Shown: positions 9,401 to 17,607 of the stretch, piece after piece
Layout: every line of letters begins with the position of its first letter
How positions within the stretch are numbered: position 1 is the first letter of the stretch
Assembly (NCBI GenBank): GCA_001953215.1
Contig: CP019169.1
Location: 3,782,001 to 3,846,000 of the forward strand
Direction: 5' to 3'
DNA from: Betaproteobacteria bacterium GR16-43
Lineage (GTDB): Bacteria; Pseudomonadota; Gammaproteobacteria; Burkholderiales; Usitatibacteraceae
DNA length: 64,000 bases
Notes under the pieces: generated by a model
Told to the model about the DNA's origin: nothing
The model's database searches: none
Seen by the model: the letters and a program-made list of their open reading frames with translations, nothing else
Program-made: the position numbers and the translations under genes

Positions 9401-12400
9401 CGAGCACGGCGCGCTTGCCCACTTGTTTGTCCGCGACTTCACGGCCGTTCACCGTGAGCTTGAGCGTCGTACCGGCCGCGCCCTTCACGCGGACCGTCGC
9501 CTGAGCCATCGGCAGGATGTCGCCATCCTTGAGGCCGACGAAGCCCGGATCGGCGTCGAGGCCGGGGAGGATCTGCTCGAGGCTCGGGGCGGCGGGCGCG
9601 GCGGCCGGCGCGGCGGAGAGCGTGGACAGCGCGGGACGCGAAAGGCTCGTGGCGCCCGGGGTGGCCGAGGTGCTCATCGGCGCGGCGGGCGACGCGCGGT
9701 CCGGCAGCACGGTCGGCGCGATGCTGTTGTACGGCGTGGTCTGCGGCACCACGAGGCCGCTCGCGGGCAGCGTCCGCGGATCGACGATCGCGCGGCCTTC
9801 GGTCATCAGTTGCGTGCCCGAGAGGATGGCGAGCGGGTCGCCCTCGGAGACGGCCTGCGCGCGCGCCTTGGCCTCTTCCACCAGCGCCGGGGCGCAACCT
9901 TCGACGGCGAAGTCGCCGCGGTGCAGTTCGCCCGAAGTGAGGTCGACGATGCGGCTGCCGCCGTCGCCGAGGTTGCGCGAGCCCAGCACCTCGAGCTTCG
10001 CGCCCTTGGGCAGCGTGGTGCGGTCGAGCTTCAGTACGTGCGTGCGGTTGGACAGGCCGTAGAAGCTGTACTTGCCCTCGCCGTCGGTGACGACGTAGGT
10101 GCCGTCTTCCGTGAACAGGCGCACGCCCGGCAGGCCCGGTTCACCCTTGTTCTGCACGCCGTTCGTGTTGCAGTCGAGGAAGACCTTGCCGAGGATGAAG
10201 CCGCGCTCGGAGAACACGCCGCCCACCACCAGCACGCGGGCCGTGGCTTCGTTCGAGACCGTCGCCTGGCCGCCGGCGCTGTACGAAGCGTGCGCGCGGT
10301 TGATGCCGTCGCCCTGGAGCGAGCCCGGGCCGGTGCGCACGCGGTAGCGCACGCTGGCGAGCTGGCCGCGGGCGAGCGTGCCGATCTGGAACACGAGGCC
10401 GGCGCTCGTCACGGCCGGGTCGGCGATGGCGAGGCCTTCGCGCATCGCGGTGCCGCGCACGTAGGCGAAGCCCGCGGGAAGCTTGTCGATGAGCACGACG
10501 CTCTCGCGGTCGAGCACGTTGCCGGTGTTGTTGCGCACCGCCACCACGTAATCGACGAAGTCGCCCAGCTCGACCACCGTGCGCGAGGCGGCCTTCTGCA
10601 CGAAGAGCCCGTCTTGCGGCGCGGAATCGAGCGGCAGGTCGACCACGATCGCGCCCTCGCCCGCCCACTGGAACGGCTGGCCGTACGAGCCGCCGGCCGT
10701 CGGGCCGGACACCTCGAGGTTGCGGCCCGCCGGGAGCGAAGTCCACGGCACCGTCGACGGGAAGGAGTACCCATTGGTCGGCGTCACGCGCAGGCAGTAG
10801 CGGCCCGCGGGAACGCTCGTCGTGCGGAAGCGGCCGTCGCTGCCCGTCACGACCGGGGTTCCGCCGACCGGCGTCGTGGAGCAGCTGTTGCCCGCGGCGG
10901 CGACCAGGGAGACGGAAGCGCCGGGGATCGGCGCGTTGGTGACGCTGTCGAAGACGATGCTGGAGGCGTCGATCACCGTCATCACACCGGAGATCGCGCG
11001 GCCGCAGCCGATCACGTCCATCGTGTAGACGGTGTTCACGGTGCCCTGCAGCACGCGGTCGTTCACGACGACCGGGGGCGAACGCACCGGCAGCACCGGG
11101 ACCATGAAGATGCCCGTGTTGGCGCCCGTCTCGGTGGCGATCACTTCCTCGCGCTCGCCGTTGGGGCCGGTGATCACCACGGTGCGCTGCTCGACCACTT
11201 CGGGCACCGCGTTGCAGGCCGGGGCGTTGGCGCGCAGGTAGGCGTTGCCGCCGAGCACGGCCCACAGCGTGGGCACGGTATACAAATTGTTCGTGTAGTT
11301 GCTGATCGTGTTGACGTTGTCGGTCGCGTCGTCCTTGTTGTCGTCGATCGACGTGGTGTCGCGCACGACCAGGGCGCCGCTCTGGTTGCTGTCCAGCGTG
11401 ACGGTGGTCACGTTGGTGTCCACCACGGCCTTGGCCTGCGACTTGGACTTGCCCGAGGCCTTGAGCGCATTCATCTCGGCTTCGGTCGGCGCCAGCACGT
11501 CGACCAGGATGCGCAGGCCCTGGCCCGGCGCGAGCGTCGTGGTCCAGCCCTGTACCACCGGCGTGTCGGTCGGGTCGAGCGCGCCCGGGATCGAAGCGCC
11601 GCCGCCGACCTGGTTGTCGAGGAACACGGTCGACTTCCAGCCGGGGCGCGAATCGCCGAGGTAGCGCACCGACGCGGTGACCGACTCGCTGCAGTTGCCG
11701 CGGTTGGTGAGGAAGTGCGTGTACGTCACGTGGCGGCCGAAGCCGGACAGCGACTGGTTGTCCGGGTCGAGGGCCACGGCACAGCGCGTGGCGATGGTGT
11801 CGACCGCGTCGTCGGCGGAGGCGAAGCGCGCCGGGGAGCGCACGGAGCGCGCCGTCTTCACGACCTTGTAGGCCGCGGGCAGCGCCGTCGAGGGGATCAG
11901 CGCACGCACGATGATGTTGTAGCTGGCGCCGGGAGCCACGACGCCGGTGTCGGGCGTGCCGTTGCCGTCGGTATCGGCGAGCGGCGTGATGCCGTCGGAT
12001 TTGAAGAGCGCGAAGGTCGTGCCCGGCGGGAAGGTGCTGCCGGAGAGCGTGATGTCGAACGTGTCGGCGAGGTTGCCGCGATTGGTGAGCACGTTGGTGA
12101 ACACGGCGGCCGAACCCGGCGTGGCCGTCGGCAGGCGCTGGCCGGTCAACTCGAGGTCGGCCGTGCCGTTCACCGTGTAGGTCGCGCGGTTGGTGCCGGT
12201 GGTGTTGCCCCGCGCGCCGCTCGCATCCCAGAAAGTGTACGAGGCGCCGTTGTCGACCACCGCGCCGATGGCGAGCCCGGAGACGATTTCCACCTGGAAG
12301 GAGAGGTTGCCGACGACGCCACCGGGAATGTCGGTGATCGTCGCGGTCACCGTGCCGGCGGCGGTGACGCCGAAGTCGTAGGTGATCCGCGAGGCTCCGG

Positions 12401-13220
12401 ATCCTTGCAGGTCCGTGTTCGACGCGTCGGTGAGGACCATCGAGGGATCGACGCTCCAGCGGGCGCTGCCGGGGACGTAGCGCATCCCGGCGGGCAGCGT
12501 GTCGGTGAGCACGAGGCGCTGGCGGGCCTTGTCGCAGGTGTTGTAGGGCAGCGTGACGGTGATCGGGCCGCCCGGCGAAGGCCCGCGGTCCACGGAGAGC
12601 TGCTTGGTCACGAGGCCGCAATCCAGCGCGCCGCCGAGCGAGACGCGGTCGACGTTCGGCACGATCGCCGCGCCGCCAACGCTGGTTGCCGAGACGCGCA
12701 CGTCGTCCACGCCCGTCACGGCGCTGCCCGGAACCACCACGCGCACGACGAAGCGGAAGGCCTGGCCCGGGTTGAGCGCCACCGGGGCGGCGATCGGCAC
12801 CAGGCTGTCGGGAACGCCGTCGCCGTTCGCGTCGGCATAGAGGGCCATCGAGGTGAAGGTGAAGCCGATGCCCAGGTCGGTGACCGCGAGGCTATAGGAA
12901 TCGGGCAGCAAGCCGATATTGGTCAGGAGGTGCGGGAAGTCGACGGTGGCACCCGGGGCGGCGCTGCGCAGCTGGTCGGTCGCGAGCGTCGCGGCATAAC
13001 CCGAGGAGGCCGGCGTGCCGACGGTGAGCGTGACAGTGTTCGAGCTCGTACCCAGCGCCGTGACGCCGGCCGTGGCCGTGACGCTCGCGGTGTTGCTGAT
13101 GACGGTGCCCGCGGGCGTTTGTGCGGAAGCGCAGAACGCGAAGGCGAGCGCAACGATTCCCAGCACGCGCGCGAAGAGCGCGGTGCCCGGGTTTGCGTTG
13201 CGGTTCGACATCGATTTCAT
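6411..13220 (-). CDS. DUF11/SdrD-B-like protein with C-terminal outer-membrane beta-barrel
   Basis: 2269 aa. ATG at 13220 is chosen because AAGGAA sits six bases upstream and a signal peptide follows at once (cleavage near CASA-QTP, residue about 33). Order of domains: DUF11-like beta-sandwich repeats (about 35-740); a carboxypeptidase-regulatory or Cna-B-like unit (about 750-825, SSIVFDSVTNAPIPGASVSL); a DUF11 unit (about 870-950); an SdrD-B-like unit (about 1003-1075, GKVFLDCNTNGVQNKGEPGL); a beta domain and a Big-1-like unit (about 1240-1410, DGKTPARVLVKLTDAAG); then about 830 residues of alternating amphipathic strands that look like an outer-membrane barrel, closing with GPFVRLRYKFDESLF and a short Ala/Pro-rich tail. 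I infer an anchored surface protein. Its stop codon overlaps the start of the giant repeat gene, so it may anchor or export that product. Confidence 0.85.
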   Translation of the reverse strand: MKSMSNRNANPGTALFARVLGIVALAFAFCASAQTPAGTVISNTASVTATAGVTALGTSSNTVTLTVGTPASSGYAATLATDQLRSAAPGATVDFPHLLTNIGLLPDSYSLAVTDLGIGFTFTSMALYADANGDGVPDSLVPIAAPVALNPGQAFRFVVRVVVPGSAVTGVDDVRVSATSVGGAAIVPNVDRVSLGGALDCGLVTKQLSVDRGPSPGGPITVTLPYNTCDKARQRLVLTDTLPAGMRYVPGSARWSVDPSMVLTDASNTDLQGSGASRITYDFGVTAAGTVTATITDIPGGVVGNLSFQVEIVSGLAIGAVVDNGASYTFWDASGARGNTTGTNRATYTVNGTADLELTGQRLPTATPGSAAVFTNVLTNRGNLADTFDITLSGSTFPPGTTFALFKSDGITPLADTDGNGTPDTGVVAPGASYNIIVRALIPSTALPAAYKVVKTARSVRSPARFASADDAVDTIATRCAVALDPDNQSLSGFGRHVTYTHFLTNRGNCSESVTASVRYLGDSRPGWKSTVFLDNQVGGGASIPGALDPTDTPVVQGWTTTLAPGQGLRILVDVLAPTEAEMNALKASGKSKSQAKAVVDTNVTTVTLDSNQSGALVVRDTTSIDDNKDDATDNVNTISNYTNNLYTVPTLWAVLGGNAYLRANAPACNAVPEVVEQRTVVITGPNGEREEVIATETGANTGIFMVPVLPVRSPPVVVNDRVLQGTVNTVYTMDVIGCGRAISGVMTVIDASSIVFDSVTNAPIPGASVSLVAAAGNSCSTTPVGGTPVVTGSDGRFRTTSVPAGRYCLRVTPTNGYSFPSTVPWTSLPAGRNLEVSGPTAGGSYGQPFQWAGEGAIVVDLPLDSAPQDGLFVQKAASRTVVELGDFVDYVVAVRNNTGNVLDRESVVLIDKLPAGFAYVRGTAMREGLAIADPAVTSAGLVFQIGTLARGQLASVRYRVRTGPGSLQGDGINRAHASYSAGGQATVSNEATARVLVVGGVFSERGFILGKVFLDCNTNGVQNKGEPGLPGVRLFTEDGTYVVTDGEGKYSFYGLSNRTHVLKLDRTTLPKGAKLEVLGSRNLGDGGSRIVDLTSGELHRGDFAVEGCAPALVEEAKARAQAVSEGDPLAILSGTQLMTEGRAIVDPRTLPASGLVVPQTTPYNSIAPTVLPDRASPAAPMSTSATPGATSLSRPALSTLSAAPAAAPAAPSLEQILPGLDADPGFVGLKDGDILPMAQATVRVKGAAGTTLKLTVNGREVADKQVGKRAVLDEKKIQGWEYVGVELRAGENELVMTQVDAFGNARGTKSIRVKAPGRGTKLSVEFPDGAGLADGKTPARVLVKLTDAAGVPVTSRTPVTLVISRGQWLATDADPALPGVQSFIENGAGEFTVQPPLEPGSAQVTITAGDLKAEGRLDFLPNLRSLVASGVLEGIVNMRNISSKALVPTRSSDAFEQEIQHLSRDWNNGKSQAGVRAAFFLKGKIKGDYLLTAAYDSDKDVRERLFRDIQPDEFYPVYGDSAVRGYDAQSTSRLYVRVDKNRSYLLWGDYTTQSASPARKLSAYSRSLTGVQQHYENSRVSATAFASRDTLRQVIEELRANGTSGPFQIANNGALVNSEKVEILTRDRNQTSIILSALPQARFSDYEIEALTGRILFKSPIPSVDRDLNPVSIRITYEVDQGGEQFWVMGGEVQVKVTDRVEVGGVYVKDKNPQDPFTLAGANATVKLAEKTFLIGEVARTERGPQDKTGDAARLELTHESENLKANAFVARTDKDFDNQSAYLSQGRGEAGGKVEYRVREGTMVRAEALRTEDLASGSVRDGVVAAVSQKIGDKLLVEVGVRHSREKGDTSPIAPIAGAPLPEPLPTEVTTVRARVTGAVPGVANATVYGEAEVDVKDTDRRILAAGGEYMLPNKGRLYARHEFISSITGPYGLNANERQNTTAVGIDTEYMTDGRLFSEYRIRDALGGGDAEAAFGLKNLWTLAPGLRLGTQLERVHALSGTGQNENTAIALALDYTANPLWKGTTRLEWRNGATQDSVLSTIGFAAKINKDWTALVRNAYSIQRTKAAEGSTGGGDHTIERLQAGVAYRDTEDNKWNALGRVEHKMEDDASQSGVHLKTTTEIVSVHADWQPIRPFVVTGRYAAKWTTDRSNGLSTKYRAQVVGAKATWEFAPKWDVSLVTSALFGDSTASRQYGVGLELGYLVATNLWVSGGYNFFGYRDTDLAGADYTAKGPFVRLRYKFDESLFESAPAHASAPAASEGKAP

Positions 13221-13237
13221 GCGTTTCCTTGCTGAAT

Positions 13238-13268
13238 AAAAAGAGGAGGCACCCTTGCAGGCGCCTCC
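13238..13268 (-). terminator. Rho-independent terminator or attenuator inside the DUF11 operon
   Basis: Read on the minus strand, GGAGGC (13268-13263) pairs with GCCTCC (13250-13245) across a 12-base loop that can pair further, and is followed by TCTTTTTATT. It lies in the 124-bp gap between the 894-aa gene and the 2269-aa gene, 18 bases before the latter's start codon. It would reduce read-through into the two giant distal genes. Confidence 0.7.
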
Positions 13269-13344
13269 CGAAGTCACTCGGGCGCCATCAGGGAGGCAGA
13301 GCAGCCCGAGTGGAGTGACACCGTGGAAATGTTCGAGAAAAGGT

Positions 13345-16029
13345 TCACTGGATCCTCACGCAGAAGGTCAGTACCGACGATTGGCCCGCGTTCAGCACGC
13401 CGACGGCGGCGCTGATCGTTCCGGCGTTGCCGTCGCCCGGGGAAGTGACCACCGGTCCGGCCGGGGCCACCGCCGGCGCGCCGCAGCTGTTGCGCTGGCG
13501 CGTATTGGCGGGAATGTTGTCGGTGGCCGCGACGGCGGTGAGCCCGAGGCCCGTCGCGTTCGCGACCGTGATGCGGTAGGCGATGCAGGAGCCGGGGACC
13601 GTCACCGGGCTGGGCGCGATGGCCGCGGCCGAGTAGCCCGCGTGGGGGCCGGGCGCGGCGCAATTCACCAGCACCTGTTCCTTGGTGACCGTGAGGCCGC
13701 CGCTCACCGTGGTCGAGTCGGTCACGAAGACCGTCGTCGCGTTGTACGTCGCCGTGAAGCGCGTGAGGTTCGCCGGGTCGGTGGACAGCGCCGTCACCGG
13801 GGAAGTCACGCGCACGAAGAAGACTTGCGTGGCGCCCACGTTCAGCGTGAACGCGGTGGCGGTCGAAACCTGGTTGGCCGGCACGTCGTCCACGCCCGGG
13901 TCGAACACGCCGTTGCCGTTGTCGCGATACGCCACCGACGTCCAGCCGGCGCGCGAGTCGGTGAGGAAACCCGCGGCGAAGCTGATCGGCTCGTTCACGT
14001 TGCCGGCGTTGGCGAGGGTGTGCGTGTAGAGCACCGAGCCGCCCGCGAACGTGGCTTGCGCCGAATTCGCCACCAGCGTCACGAGGCGCACCGTATTCAC
14101 GGTGACGGCGTCGCGCTTCACGTCGAAGACCGTGGCATTCAGCGCGGACTGGGCGCGGAAATCGAGGTTGAACGTGCCCGGGGCCGCCTGGCCCGAGGAG
14201 ATGGCCGGCACGGTGACTTGCGCGCACACCAGCCGGTTCGTTCCGGGGTTGAGCGGGCCCGTCGCGGTGATCGCCGCGCCGACCGTCGAGCAGTTGCCCG
14301 CGCCGCCGTCGGCGTTGAACGTCACGGTCCAGCCCGCCGGCGTTCCGGTGACCGAGAGGTTGAAGTTGTCGGCCACGGCGCCGAGGTGGTTCACGTAGAG
14401 CGAGAAGCGCGTCGTGGTCGGCGCGGCCGCGGCCGGCGTGATCGCATTGGTCGTGATCACGGTCGTGCCCGTCGTGCCCCAGCCGGTGGTCGCGGCGTTG
14501 CCCGCGGCGGCGGTGCCGGCCGGGAGCGAATCGGTGCGCGCGGTGCCGTTGGTGATATCGACCGTGTTGGCCGCGATCGCGCCCAGCTGGTCGATCACGG
14601 TGTCGCTACGCGTGTTGTCGAAGGTCGAGGTCGCCGTCTTGGTCACCTGCAGCGCGCCCGCCGAGGTGGCGTTGGTCGGCAGTTGCACGCGCAACACGAC
14701 GCGATAGCCGCAGCGCAGGTTGGTGGCGTCGGTCACGAACGGCGCCGGGCAGCCGGCGGCGTAGGCGGGAATCGCCGGCGTCGTGCTTGCGACCAGCGGC
14801 GTGGCCGCGTCGGTCTGCAGCAGCGTGAACGTCGTGCCGGCGGGCCAGGCGCCCGTGCCGGTGAGCGCGATCCCGAAGCTGTCGGCGGCGTTTCCGGTAT
14901 TCCAGATGAAGTTGTTGAAATCGACCATCGCGCCCGGCGAGGCGCTGGCGACCGTCACCGGCTCCAGCGTGCCGTTGGTCGAGTTGCCGTTCGAGCCGTT
15001 CGCCACCACGCCCGCGCTGCGCGTCACCGTGTAGCTGGCGACGTTCGTGTTGGCGGTGAGCTGCGTGCTCGAAAGGTATTGCGCCTGGTTGTCGATGTTG
15101 CCCGGGGCGCGGCCCGCGTCGATCGAGACGTCGAAGCGCAGCGTGCCCGTGGACGTGGCCGGCACGGTCGCGATCACGGCGGTGACGCGGTTGGCGGCGG
15201 AGACGTTGTAGTCGTAGGTGATCCCGGCCGGATCCGCGATCGCGGGCGGGGTGACGCCGTCGGTGAGCGCCGTGGCGCCCGAGACACTCCAGCGGCCCGA
15301 ACCGGCAAGGTAGGTCATGCCCGCCGGGATCACGTCGCGAAGCTCGACGTTGGTGGCCGCGGCGCTGCCGGTGTTGGTGTACGTAAGAGTGATGGTGATC
15401 GGGCCCGCGTTCGGCGACGGGCCGCTCGAGGGCGAGACCCCCTTGGTGACCGTGATCGCCGAGACCGAGACCGTCGTGGTGTCGGTGTTGGAGAGCGTGG
15501 ACGCCGGCGCGTTGGTGTCGGTGACCGAGATCGTGATCGTGCCGGTCTGGCCGTTGGTCGCGCCGCCCGGCACCGTGCCGGCCACCACGAAGCGGAACAC
15601 GCCGCCCATGGCGATCGGGCCGGAAGTCGCGATCGGCGTGAAGTTGTCGGGGACGCCGTTGCCGTCGGCATCGAGGTAGTACACGAGCCCGGTGTGCGCG
15701 AAGGCACCGCCGGTCGTGGGCGCATTCAGCGCGTAGGTATCGGTGCCGTTGCCGGTGTTGGTGATCGTGTGCGGGTAGTAGACGACCTGGCCGGGCACCG
15801 CGGTGCGCGCACCGTCGGCGGTCAGCGTGAAGCTCTTCACCTGCGTGACCGTGACCTGCACCAGGTTCGACGTCGCGGTGCGGGCGGTGCCGCCGGCATC
15901 GTTATAGGTCGCCGTGGCCTGGTTGCCGATCACGGTGCCCGCGGCGGGCGCAGCCTCGGCCGTGCCCGCGCCAAGCCCCAGGGAGAGGGTGGCGGCGGCG
16001 AGCAGGCGAAGGAGCGCGTGGATCTTCAT
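13345..16029 (-). CDS. Secreted DUF11 domain protein, 894 aa
   Basis: The protein begins with a clear signal peptide (MKIHALLRLLAAATLSLGLG, cleavage near AEA-APAAG). After it come DUF11-type beta-sandwich units with the usual landmarks: NQATATYNDAGG, YPHTITNTGNGTDTY, a calcium-like DADGNGVPDNF loop, ITLTYTNTGSAAATNVEL followed by DVIPAGMTY, and a final IAYRITVANATGLGL unit. The DADGNG motif also occurs in the 2269-aa neighbour as DANGDG. No membrane anchor, LPxTG or barrel is seen, so it is probably a periplasmic or released stalk protein. Its ATG overlaps the stop of the upstream 165-aa gene by four bases (ATGA), placing both in one operon. Confidence 0.9.
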   Translation of the reverse strand: MKIHALLRLLAAATLSLGLGAGTAEAAPAAGTVIGNQATATYNDAGGTARTATSNLVQVTVTQVKSFTLTADGARTAVPGQVVYYPHTITNTGNGTDTYALNAPTTGGAFAHTGLVYYLDADGNGVPDNFTPIATSGPIAMGGVFRFVVAGTVPGGATNGQTGTITISVTDTNAPASTLSNTDTTTVSVSAITVTKGVSPSSGPSPNAGPITITLTYTNTGSAAATNVELRDVIPAGMTYLAGSGRWSVSGATALTDGVTPPAIADPAGITYDYNVSAANRVTAVIATVPATSTGTLRFDVSIDAGRAPGNIDNQAQYLSSTQLTANTNVASYTVTRSAGVVANGSNGNSTNGTLEPVTVASASPGAMVDFNNFIWNTGNAADSFGIALTGTGAWPAGTTFTLLQTDAATPLVASTTPAIPAYAAGCPAPFVTDATNLRCGYRVVLRVQLPTNATSAGALQVTKTATSTFDNTRSDTVIDQLGAIAANTVDITNGTARTDSLPAGTAAAGNAATTGWGTTGTTVITTNAITPAAAAPTTTRFSLYVNHLGAVADNFNLSVTGTPAGWTVTFNADGGAGNCSTVGAAITATGPLNPGTNRLVCAQVTVPAISSGQAAPGTFNLDFRAQSALNATVFDVKRDAVTVNTVRLVTLVANSAQATFAGGSVLYTHTLANAGNVNEPISFAAGFLTDSRAGWTSVAYRDNGNGVFDPGVDDVPANQVSTATAFTLNVGATQVFFVRVTSPVTALSTDPANLTRFTATYNATTVFVTDSTTVSGGLTVTKEQVLVNCAAPGPHAGYSAAAIAPSPVTVPGSCIAYRITVANATGLGLTAVAATDNIPANTRQRNSCGAPAVAPAGPVVTSPGDGNAGTISAAVGVLNAGQSSVLTFCVRIQ

Positions 16030-16523
16030 TTGTCGACGCGCACCCGGGCGGTGAAGGTGGCGCTGGCGCCGCCGGCGAGGTCGAGCGCGGCCCAGCGCAC
16101 CCAGCGCACGTCGCGCGGGCCGAGGGTTTCGGTCACTTCGACGCCGTTCTTCTTCACGGTGCGGCGAATCGGGAGCACGGAGTAGGTCGTGCCGTCGGCG
16201 CTGCCGGTGATGGCGGCGGGACGGGCGCTTCCGGGGAGGTATTCGGTGCTGGCCGGGATCGGCAGCGTGGCCTGGACGTTCTTCAGGCCCTGGGAAGTGG
16301 TGTTGCGCAGGGTGACCGTGTACTCGACCACGGCGCCCGGACGCACGGCATCGCCGGCTTCGAGGCGCTCGCGGCCGTCCGCCGCCACCACCACCGTGCG
16401 CTGCTCGATGGTCGTGGCCAGCGGAGCGGTGGGGCTGGTCTGCGCGAGCGCTCCGGCGGTCACAAAGACCGCAAGTACGCCGAGAGCCCTGGCCGCGAAT
16501 CGAATGTTGTTCAAGTCACTCAT
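16026..16523 (-). CDS. Small secreted DUF11-like protein, first gene of the operon
   Basis: 165 aa with an N-terminal signal segment (FAARALGVLAVFVTAGALAQ) and a single DUF11-like fold: PGAVVEYTVTLRNTTSQGLK followed by NVQATLPIPASTEYLPGS. It resembles one unit of the larger downstream proteins and could be a minor subunit or cap; this is inference. The ATG at 16523 has only a weak upstream ribosome site (GGAATAAATT), unlike the rest of the operon. It is translationally coupled to the 894-aa gene. The 5' region carries an inverted repeat and a half-site resembling the palindrome in front of the neighbouring TetR gene. Confidence 0.88.
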   Translation of the reverse strand: MSDLNNIRFAARALGVLAVFVTAGALAQTSPTAPLATTIEQRTVVVAADGRERLEAGDAVRPGAVVEYTVTLRNTTSQGLKNVQATLPIPASTEYLPGSARPAAITGSADGTTYSVLPIRRTVKKNGVEVTETLGPRDVRWVRWAALDLAGGASATFTARVRVDK

Positions 16524-16559
16524 TTTTTTAATTTATTCCGGGCCTGATACCCAGATTTC

Positions 16560-16596
16560 ATCGTTGGCAAACGATAACGTCCGGCCCTGAAACAAC
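16560..16596. promoter_or_regulatory. Candidate operator region upstream of the DUF11 operon
   Basis: ATCGTT-GGCA-AACGAT (16560-16575) is a perfect 6-bp inverted repeat about 37 bases upstream of the first gene. TGAAACAAC at 16588-16596 matches half of the palindrome in the TetR/protease intergenic region (17485-17499). The surrounding 16524-16756 stretch is AT-richer than its flanks and holds no gene I can support. Confidence 0.4.
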
Positions 16597-16756
16597 CTGT
16601 TAACCAGCACACAACAGCCCCCCGAGGTGCCTACAACCGTAATCGAACGCACTTCTATGAATTTCTCTTTTATTTCAACCAACTAAATCTTCAACCGCTC
16701 ATTATTCCGGGCAAAATCGGCCCCAGCCTCTGACGGCTGAAACGCGGGCGCGGGCC

Positions 16757-17458
16757 TCAATGGCCCCGCAACGGACGCTTCCGGGCGGCGGGTGGGGGAT
16801 GGGAGCGGGGGTCGTGCGCGACGACCAGCGCTTCGATACCGGCAATGGAGAAGTCGGCGATCTGCCGCGCGAGGCGCGCATGCGCGCGCGGGCCGCGGAC
16901 CGCCTGGGGAAAGATCCGGTCCAGGGCGGGCCGGCCAAAGAGGTAGATCAGGCATTGCCCGGCGATCCCGATCGTGGCCGAAGTGACTTCGGCGTCGGGC
17001 ACGCGCGAGCCCGCGATCTGCCGCACGACATGGCGCAGGTGGTCCAGCTGCGGTCGGAGCATCTCCTCGATCAGGCGATCGAGGTTCGGCGACGGGTCCA
17101 TCGCCTCGTGGGCGAGGATGCGGCCCAGCGCGGGCGAAGTCGGGGCGTCCGACAGGCCCTCCAGGAACGCATAAACCAGCCGATAGAGCCGTTTGCGGGG
17201 GGATGGGTCCCGCCGATCGACGGCGGGACCGGAAAACCCCGCCATCGCGCGGCCGGCCAGGAAGCCCAGCGTGGCGCGATACAGGCCTTCCTTGCCCCCG
17301 AAGTAATAGTTGACCGAGGCCAGGTTCGCTCCGGCCGCATCCACGATGTTCCGGATGCGGGCGCCGGCATATCCCCTCTGCGCGAACTCCTCGGATGCAG
17401 CCGCCATGAGCCGCTTGCACGTCTCGTTATCGTGCAAAGCACTCTGTTGAATCAACAT
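16757..17458 (-). CDS. TetR/AcrR-family transcriptional regulator (CecR/DUF1956-like)
   Basis: 233 aa. The N-terminal helix-turn-helix is clear (RLMAAASEEFAQRGYAGARI, then NIVDAAGANLASVNYYFGGK, residues about 16-56), with the family's conserved Y-x-x-F-G-x-K-E-x-L. The C-terminal ligand domain (LGRILAHEAMDPSPNL, then TIGIAGQCLIYLFGRPALDR) resembles the CecR subgroup. The start at 17458 has a strong purine-rich ribosome site (AGGGGGGAAG). It lies between the DUF11 operon (same strand, 233 bp downstream) and the divergent protease. A perfect palindrome in its own upstream region suggests autoregulation. It may also control the DUF11 operon, because a matching half-site lies there. The ligand is unknown. 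Confidence 0.92.
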   Translation of the reverse strand: MLIQQSALHDNETCKRLMAAASEEFAQRGYAGARIRNIVDAAGANLASVNYYFGGKEGLYRATLGFLAGRAMAGFSGPAVDRRDPSPRKRLYRLVYAFLEGLSDAPTSPALGRILAHEAMDPSPNLDRLIEEMLRPQLDHLRHVVRQIAGSRVPDAEVTSATIGIAGQCLIYLFGRPALDRIFPQAVRGPRAHARLARQIADFSIAGIEALVVAHDPRSHPPPAARKRPLRGH

Positions 17459-17484
17459 CTTCCCCCCTGATCCTGCGAATAGCC

Positions 17485-17499
17485 GTTGTTTGAAACAAC
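17485..17499. promoter_or_regulatory. Perfect palindrome, candidate TetR operator
   Basis: GTTGTTTGAAACAAC is a perfect 7+1+7 inverted repeat 27 bases upstream of the TetR-family start codon. Its position and symmetry fit an autoregulatory operator. TTTTTGAAAC follows directly and may be part of it. Confidence 0.55.
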
Positions 17500-17551
17500 T
17501 TTTTGAAACGCGATTGTGCCGCTAATGCCGCGTCCTGGCTAGGTATTGCAC

Positions 17552-17578
17552 TCAAGTAATCCCCTCTCGGTTCGATAA
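17552..17578 (+). promoter_or_regulatory. Candidate sigma-28 promoter for the secreted protease
   Basis: TCAAGT begins at 17552. Fifteen bases separate TCAA from TTCGATAA (17571-17578). The -35 part and spacing match the flagellar sites elsewhere in the window. The -10 differs from GCCGATAA at the first two bases. The protease ATG lies 29 bases downstream. Confidence 0.5.
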
Positions 17579-17607
17579 GGATGTGAACCAAGTCACATTC
17601 CGCTGCC

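Noticed and set aside
17160-17200. CCGATAGAG inside the TetR gene as a sigma-28 -10
   Set aside because: There is no TCAA 15 bases upstream and it lies within coding sequence without a gene downstream on that strand.
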